From Clostridiales bacterium (GTDB lineage: Bacteria; Bacillota; Clostridia; Lachnospirales; CAG-274), in NCBI GenBank assembly GCA_021202835.1, contig JAJQCI010000052.1:1-19968 (forward strand): a DNA stretch of 19,968 nt. The letters are read 5' to 3'. The translations under genes were made by a program, and so were the position numbers. The notes beneath the pieces are model-generated. The model was given only the letters and a program-made list of their open reading frames with translations, had not been told where the DNA came from and made no database searches. Position 1 is the first letter of the stretch. Every line of letters begins with the position of its first letter. Positions 16,202 to 19,968 of the stretch are shown here, piece by piece.

Positions 16202-17056
16202 TCACCGCCTTGACAAAATTATACTGTTTCCGTTAAAATCCGTAATTTTTTTTATGTTAAATATCAAAGCAAAGCCGTTATTTGCATAAACGGCCCTGCC
16301 GTCTTTGATTTCAAAATATTTTTCGTCACTCTTCTCTGCTGAAATTATTTTGTCAACATATACCCTTTTGCCCCGAAAGCATATAAAAGCACCGTTATGC
16401 ATATACCTCGCTCTTATCTTTCTGTCAATATCCCTCAAGCCGTCGGTTTCCTTTATTTCATAGTCGTCATATGTAAGAGGAGCCCTGTAAACTCCCGTTT
16501 TCACCGAATATTTCAAGGGCCTTTTGCCTGTCAGATATTCATAAAGGCTGTCCAGAAGCTGCGGAATCTCATCCTCGGCCTTATTTAAAACCTCAAGAGA
16601 ATTTTCCTTGCCGCTTAAGGGTATTTTTATACTTTCGACAACCTCCCCCAAATCGATTTGACTGCTGACCTTATGTATACATATTTCCGTCTCTCTTTCG
16701 TCCAAAAGAACAGACCAAAGGTGTGGATGATGGCCTCTGTTGTTGTGAAGATTTCCCGGGTGTATGTTATAAACCGTCATAAGGCTTAAAATCTCTTCGG
16801 TTAAAATATAGGGGCAGGCATTCATAATAAAACATTCAACATCTTTGATTTCCGAAAATCTGTCCCTCAGTTCTGTTTTGTTTGAAACAATCTCCATTTT
16901 AACTCTGTCCCTGTATTTTTTCTCACAGTCCCAAACATCGTCACAAAGTCTCGATTTGGGAGTAATAAAATATTTGACATTAAATCTGTCGTCTTGAAAC
17001 AGGGCGTCAAGGGCTCTGGTTCCATAGCCCAAAAAGCCTATGTCAATTGTCTTCAT
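16202..17056 (-). CDS. Formyltransferase-fold enzyme (Fmt/PurN/ArnA-like)
   Basis: Protein of about 284 residues from the ATG at 17056; a TTG directly before it is a less likely start. GGTGAAGG lies just upstream, inside the preceding gene, which overlaps by 14 bases. The N-terminus MKTIDIGFLGYGTRAL has the Rossmann-like opening. The formyltransferase catalytic pattern is present: NIHPG (Asn97, His99), RGHHPHLW (107-114) and SQIDLGEVV with Asp135. The C-terminal third (VYRAPLTYDDY, then RGKRVYVDKIISAEK) resembles the extra domain of formyltransferases that act on tRNA or sugar nucleotides. The family transfers a formyl group from 10-formyltetrahydrofolate; the acceptor cannot be told. It is too diverged and too oddly placed to be the housekeeping methionyl-tRNA enzyme. 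Its place between the anti-sigma and phosphatase genes is unusual. It ends in TGA. Confidence 0.83.
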   Translation of the reverse strand: MKTIDIGFLGYGTRALDALFQDDRFNVKYFITPKSRLCDDVWDCEKKYRDRVKMEIVSNKTELRDRFSEIKDVECFIMNACPYILTEEILSLMTVYNIHPGNLHNNRGHHPHLWSVLLDERETEICIHKVSSQIDLGEVVESIKIPLSGKENSLEVLNKAEDEIPQLLDSLYEYLTGKRPLKYSVKTGVYRAPLTYDDYEIKETDGLRDIDRKIRARYMHNGAFICFRGKRVYVDKIISAEKSDEKYFEIKDGRAVYANNGFALIFNIKKITDFNGNSIILSRR

Positions 17057-17456
17057 CAACCTTCACCCCAAACGTAAGTATGTTCCTTCCCTCAAAATAT
17101 TTATATTCAATATAATCGGAAATTTGTTTAAGCAAAAACACCCCCAAACCGCCCAGCTCTCTTTCGTCTGCTTCAAGAGATATGTCGGGGTCTTTACTTA
17201 AAAGGGGATTGAATTTATCTCCGTTGTCGCCGATTCTTATGAATATCATGCCGTCCTTTTTTTCTATTTCAATAGAAACCTCAAGATTGTCGTCATCGTT
17301 ATACTGCAGAACGTTTACAAAAACCTCTTCAAAAGCAAGAATAATATTATTTCTCTTTCTTTCGCTTACATCCTGCAGTGCGTTTTCGGTGAAGCACATG
17401 CCCTTTCCGTAATCTTCATTAAAACTTTTGCAATTTATATTTAAAAACTCTGCCAT
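17043..17456 (-). CDS. RsbW/SpoIIAB-like ATP-binding anti-sigma-type protein
   Basis: Protein of 137 residues from the ATG at 17456, chosen because AGGGTGAG lies seven bases upstream; the in-frame GTG at 17468 is part of that site. It has a GHKL-type ATPase fold: N-box AFEEVFVNVLQY (Glu44 and Asn48), G1 box DNGDKFNP (77-84) and G2 box ELGGLGVFLLK (100-110). No membrane helix. In partner-switch systems such a protein is a kinase that phosphorylates its STAS antagonist and binds a target, often a sigma factor, when the antagonist is phosphorylated. The STAS gene lies 22 bases upstream and the phosphatase two genes downstream, which completes the set. The target is not in this window. The stop codon overlaps the start of the formyltransferase gene. 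Confidence 0.9.
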   Translation of the reverse strand: MAEFLNINCKSFNEDYGKGMCFTENALQDVSERKRNNIILAFEEVFVNVLQYNDDDNLEVSIEIEKKDGMIFIRIGDNGDKFNPLLSKDPDISLEADERELGGLGVFLLKQISDYIEYKYFEGRNILTFGVKVDEDN

Positions 17457-17478
17457 AAAAATTCTCACCCTGCCTTAT

Positions 17479-17784
17479 TTACGAGATATTCATTATAGAA
17501 GAGAAGCCCGTCAGTTCAAAAACATCCTTCACTCCCTCCGAAGCCCCTGTTATCTGCATAGCCGTGCCGTTCCTGTTGCAGTCCTTCTGAGCCTTTAAGA
17601 AAGATCTCAGAGTTGCCGAACAGATATATTCAACCTCCTTCATATCAAACTCAAACTCACTGCAGCCCTGTTTTTTGGCCTTCTCATATTCGACATACAA
17701 ACATACACTGCTTACTGTGTCTGCCCTTCCCTTTAAAACTACGGTTGCCTTTTTTTCATTTACTGCCAAACTTGCTTCCAACAT
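17479..17784 (-). CDS. STAS-domain anti-sigma factor antagonist
   Basis: Protein of 101 residues, the normal size for a stand-alone STAS domain. The ATG at 17784 is preceded by CAGGAGGC, which lies within the last codons of the VirD4-like gene; only two bases separate the two genes, so they are probably translationally coupled. Typical features: KATVVLKGRAD near the start, EFDMKEVEYICSATLRSFLKAQK (45-67) and a C-terminal VFELTGFSSI. In the canonical motif DSSGL the second Ser is phosphorylated; here it reads CSATL (55-59), so Ser56 remains, Ala57 takes the usual phosphoserine position and Thr58 replaces Gly. Ser56 or Thr58 could be the accepting residue. Expected role: when unphosphorylated it binds the adjacent RsbW-like protein. 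Confidence 0.9.
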   Translation of the reverse strand: MLEASLAVNEKKATVVLKGRADTVSSVCLYVEYEKAKKQGCSEFEFDMKEVEYICSATLRSFLKAQKDCNRNGTAMQITGASEGVKDVFELTGFSSIMNIS

Positions 17785-17786
17785 AA

Positions 17787-19646
17787 TTATGCCTCCTGTT
17801 CTTCCTTTTCCATTTCTTCCAATACCGCTTTGTTTCTTATACCCAAATCATAATAAACGTCTTCACCGAAAAATACATTCTTTCTGGTTTCGGCGTCGCC
17901 CATTTCTTTAAATTTATAAAGAGGACACCTGTAGCTTGGGGTAAATTTTGTTTTAAGGGGAAAATTTCCGAATGTAACGATTATGGAATTTCCCGTGCTT
18001 TCTCTGTTGTTAAGTCTCTGAAGCTCAGAGGGATATATAAGGGGTCTTTGCTGAATCGACTGGGAATAGTTTATATCCTTATCGCCCGAAACCGAACCGG
18101 ATACACTTCCCGTCTGAACAGTCATATTTCCGCAAAGCTCGGAAAACTCCTTACATGTGTTAATATCGTTTGAGCCTATAAACATCTTCATACCGCAGTT
18201 AGACTTGATAATGTCGGCAATTGTGTCACCGTAAACATTGTTAAGCTGGGCATATGACTGAACAACCATATTAAACCAAATTTTTCTGCTTCGGCCTACA
18301 GTTATCATCTTGTCGAACTTTTCGATTTTTGGCATGTTTCCGAACTCGTCCAATATGAAATATACATTTCTGGGCAGAGACAGGTCTTCCCTTGCGGAGG
18401 CCTTTTTGATAAGGGCCTTATATATACAGAGAATAAACATGGCGGCAAGAGCATGTCTTGTGTCTTTTTCATCGGGTATCTTCATAAAAAGAGCCGTTTT
18501 TTCATCTGCAAAAATATTGGGGTCGATATCCGTTCCTGCTGTAAGGGAACATATACCTTCGTCGTTAAACATAGACATTTTGTCGAAGGCTATAGACATA
18601 TAACTGGAAAGAGTATTATCCGCCGCCGTTGTTACCTGCTTGCTTAAAGAAACACATCTTGAAATGGGGCTTCTTCCGGCAAAATAGTTTTTAAGCTCCA
18701 AAAACTCATTTTCAGAGTTAGAGATAGCCTTGTTCAGATTATAAAAATTATACTTATCCTTAGTCATTCCCAGTTCGGGGTTTTCGCTGTCTTCAAGCAT
18801 GGCAAGTGCAGTTGCCATAACTATGGAACGGGCGCCCTTCTCCCAAACAGGGTCATCGGCAGATTCTATGGGGCAGAGAACGCTTATAAGGTCGTTTAAA
18901 TCCTCATATAGTTCATCATAAATCTGCTGTTTTTTCATTCTGGCGTCTATAATAAGCTCGTCGACATCTGCATAAGCCGAGCCGTAATATTCATACCAGG
19001 TTTCGCCGTATTGGTCTTTCTCGTTTACAAGCTTAAGATTTTCATAGCTGTCAACAGAGTCAGTGTGGGCTAAAATGTTGTTTCCGGCTTCGATATAAAG
19101 CTGGAATCTGTCATATATGTCTCCCAAAGGATTCCACCTGAAGGATGAATATGTATCTCTTAAATCCAAAACCATTACCTTATAGCCTCTTTCTCTCAAA
19201 TAGCCTGAGTGAAGCTGATAAAGCTCGCCCTTGGGGTCGGTCATAATCATAGATGAGCCTGCGCCGCTGGAGGCAAGAATTTGAATCATAGGGTTAATAA
19301 AGGTCGTTGTCTTGCCGGAACCGGTAGAGCCTATTATTATGCCGTGCATGGGGCTTGCCAAATTAACCTTAAGCCCCGCCTTTTTGTCATAAAAGGCTCT
19401 TACGGGAACTCCGTCCTTTTTGACATCGGCAAGCTTCGCATAGTTGTATGGAGCAAAGTTTAAGTCTCTCTCCTTAGTCGTCATAAACCTGGAGTCTTCG
19501 AGGCCGGCCGAAATAACCTCAACCTTGTTTGTATTCATCATTTTTTTGGCACGTTTTGAATTGCTTCCGCCGAAAACCAAATAAAATACAATTGACAGAG
19601 CAAAAACAATAACGGCCGTAAGATATGTTTCACGGTCGAGAAACAT
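17787..19646 (-). CDS. virD4: VirD4/TraG-like type IV secretion coupling ATPase (longest uninterrupted part)
   Basis: Coupling protein of type IV secretion or conjugation; it recruits substrates to the membrane channel and hydrolyses ATP. From the ATG at 19646 it has 619 residues: one membrane helix (8-26), Walker A IIGSTGSGKTTTF (104-116), MTDPKGELY, an acidic helical insertion around 185-240 (all-alpha domain position), Walker B YFILDEFGN (about 426-434), VVQSYAQLNNVYG (about 457-469), and the family's late motif QQRPLIYPSELQRLN. That ATG has no ribosome binding site. The same frame extends 48 codons to an ATG at 19790 with GGAGG six bases upstream and adds a first membrane helix, giving the two-helix N-terminus usual for the family, but its second codon is TAA. 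The natural protein was probably 667 residues. No VirB4, VirB6 or relaxase gene lies in the window. Confidence 0.9.
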   Translation of the reverse strand: MFLDRETYLTAVIVFALSIVFYLVFGGSNSKRAKKMMNTNKVEVISAGLEDSRFMTTKERDLNFAPYNYAKLADVKKDGVPVRAFYDKKAGLKVNLASPMHGIIIGSTGSGKTTTFINPMIQILASSGAGSSMIMTDPKGELYQLHSGYLRERGYKVMVLDLRDTYSSFRWNPLGDIYDRFQLYIEAGNNILAHTDSVDSYENLKLVNEKDQYGETWYEYYGSAYADVDELIIDARMKKQQIYDELYEDLNDLISVLCPIESADDPVWEKGARSIVMATALAMLEDSENPELGMTKDKYNFYNLNKAISNSENEFLELKNYFAGRSPISRCVSLSKQVTTAADNTLSSYMSIAFDKMSMFNDEGICSLTAGTDIDPNIFADEKTALFMKIPDEKDTRHALAAMFILCIYKALIKKASAREDLSLPRNVYFILDEFGNMPKIEKFDKMITVGRSRKIWFNMVVQSYAQLNNVYGDTIADIIKSNCGMKMFIGSNDINTCKEFSELCGNMTVQTGSVSGSVSGDKDINYSQSIQQRPLIYPSELQRLNNRESTGNSIIVTFGNFPLKTKFTPSYRCPLYKFKEMGDAETRKNVFFGEDVYYDLGIRNKAVLEEMEKEEQEA

Positions 19647-19790
19647 TGAAAAGTCAATTACAGACGAATATTTTCCCGTTTCTATAATATCATTTAAATG
19701 ATTGGCCCCGCTGTTAATCAGCCAGCCGACAATAATGCTTAAAATAAGGGCGCCGACGGCTTCAAGGAAATATTTTCTTATTTTTTACAT
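19647..19790 (-). pseudogene. 5' end of the VirD4-like gene with ATG followed directly by TAA
   Basis: The 48-codon in-frame extension reads M-stop-KIRKYFLEAVGALILSIIV and continues through GWLINSGANHLNDIIETG into the body of the gene. Residues about 9-25 form a membrane helix. Start ATG at 19790-19788, TAA at 19787-19785. No ATG, GTG or TTG with a ribosome binding site occurs between the TAA and 19646. A change from AAA (Lys) would explain the TAA, and a basic residue after Met is typical in front of such a helix. Confidence 0.78.
19785..19787 (-). other. In-frame TAA as second codon of the VirD4-like gene
   Basis: The reading is GGAGGGGTTTT, ATG, TAA, AAA ATA AGA. The signal for initiation is complete, yet it gives a start-stop pair. 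Coding sequence in the same frame follows without any shift. Confidence 0.85.
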
Positions 19791-19794
19791 AAAA

Positions 19795-19801
19795 CCCCTC
19801 C
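19795..19801 (-). promoter_or_regulatory. Ribosome binding site of the VirD4-like gene
   Basis: GGAGGGG lies four bases before the ATG at 19790, or six bases if counted from the GGAGG core. It is the only good site in front of this gene and decides that translation was meant to begin at 19790, not at 19646. Confidence 0.8.
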
Positions 19802-19882
19802 ACATAATATAAATATATAGTTTATTAAGTTTTTATATAAACAAATATTACTTTAAAAGCTTATATAAAAATTCAATAAACC

Positions 19883-19924
19883 TGCAGCCCCGGGACGGGC
19901 TTTAACCGACCCACACCGGCTGCA
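19883..19924. other. GC-rich imperfect inverted repeat in the leader of the operon
   Basis: TGCAGCC (19883-19889) pairs with GGCTGCA (19918-19924). Inside, GGG-A-CGG (19892-19898) pairs with CCG-A-CCC (19906-19912) around the loop GCTTTAA; unpaired CC and ACACC lie between the two stems. The surrounding DNA is very AT-rich, so the GC-rich block stands out. Read on the minus strand it is followed by GGTTTATTGAATTTTT, not by an immediate T-run, so it is at best a weak terminator for a gene to the right. A structured leader RNA or a protein or relaxase binding site is also possible. From 19791 to 19882 I see only AT-rich leader with no convincing promoter. Confidence 0.5.
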
Positions 19925-19968
19925 AATTCAAAAAAATTTACGAAACTGTAGGTGCAGTAAACTGGTTC

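Noticed and set aside
17043..17468. GTG at 17468 as start of the RsbW-like gene (and GTG at 16205 for the phosphatase).
   Set aside because: Each GTG is part of the ribosome binding sequence of an ATG 9-12 bases further on.
19802..19880. Several TATA-rich blocks that could be promoters of the VirD4-like operon.
   Set aside because: The stretch is so AT-rich that -10-like strings occur by chance; none has a good -35 partner at 16-18 bases.
19873..19968. A 31-codon open frame through the GC-rich hairpin on the minus strand, ending TGA at 19875-19873.
   Set aside because: All three minus frames are open for some distance at this edge and none shows a recognisable protein; the base pairing explains the block better.

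Overview
All supported genes lie on the minus strand, so the window reads from right to left. Low-GC third positions, AT-rich spacers, strong GGAGG-type ribosome binding sites and the protein families (VirD4-type coupling ATPase of Gram-positive style, SpoIIE/STAS/RsbW-like partner switch, LemA, SnoaL-like sensor protein) suggest a Gram-positive bacterium of the Bacillota, probably class Clostridia. This is an inference; no rRNA or tRNA is present.

Right part (about 19968 to 13168). A leader with a GC-rich hairpin precedes a VirD4/TraG-like coupling ATPase gene. Two bases after its stop, a regulatory set begins: a STAS-domain antagonist, an RsbW-like ATP-binding anti-sigma-type protein, a formyltransferase-fold enzyme, a membrane-bound SpoIIE/PP2C phosphatase with an extracellular sensor region, and an exported M15 peptidase. 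Spacings are minus 14 to plus 29 bases, which indicates one operon. The expected logic is that an external signal reaches the phosphatase, which dephosphorylates the STAS protein, which sequesters the RsbW-like protein and frees an unseen partner, perhaps a sigma factor.

Middle part (13157 to 4436). This holds a polytopic MFS-like protein, a roughly 1924-residue surface-anchored protein whose last 100 residues look like a VirB2/TrbC pilin hairpin, then LemA and a DUF3137 membrane protein.

Left part (4323 to 1). This holds a 1245-residue acidic, coiled-coil protein with three nearly identical 153-160-residue repeats, a diverged fourth copy and a basic tail. After it comes the N-terminal part of a SnoaL-like protein that runs off the window.

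Two otherwise intact genes, the coupling ATPase and the phosphatase, each carry one in-frame TAA. In the ATPase it is the second codon, directly after a well-placed ATG. In the phosphatase it falls just before the C-terminal metal-binding motifs. This points to decay of one system, suppression of TAA, or sequence error. The linkage of a coupling ATPase, a partner switch, a giant pilin-tailed surface protein, LemA/DUF3137 and a repeat protein is the best candidate for an undescribed surface or type IV secretion-related system.
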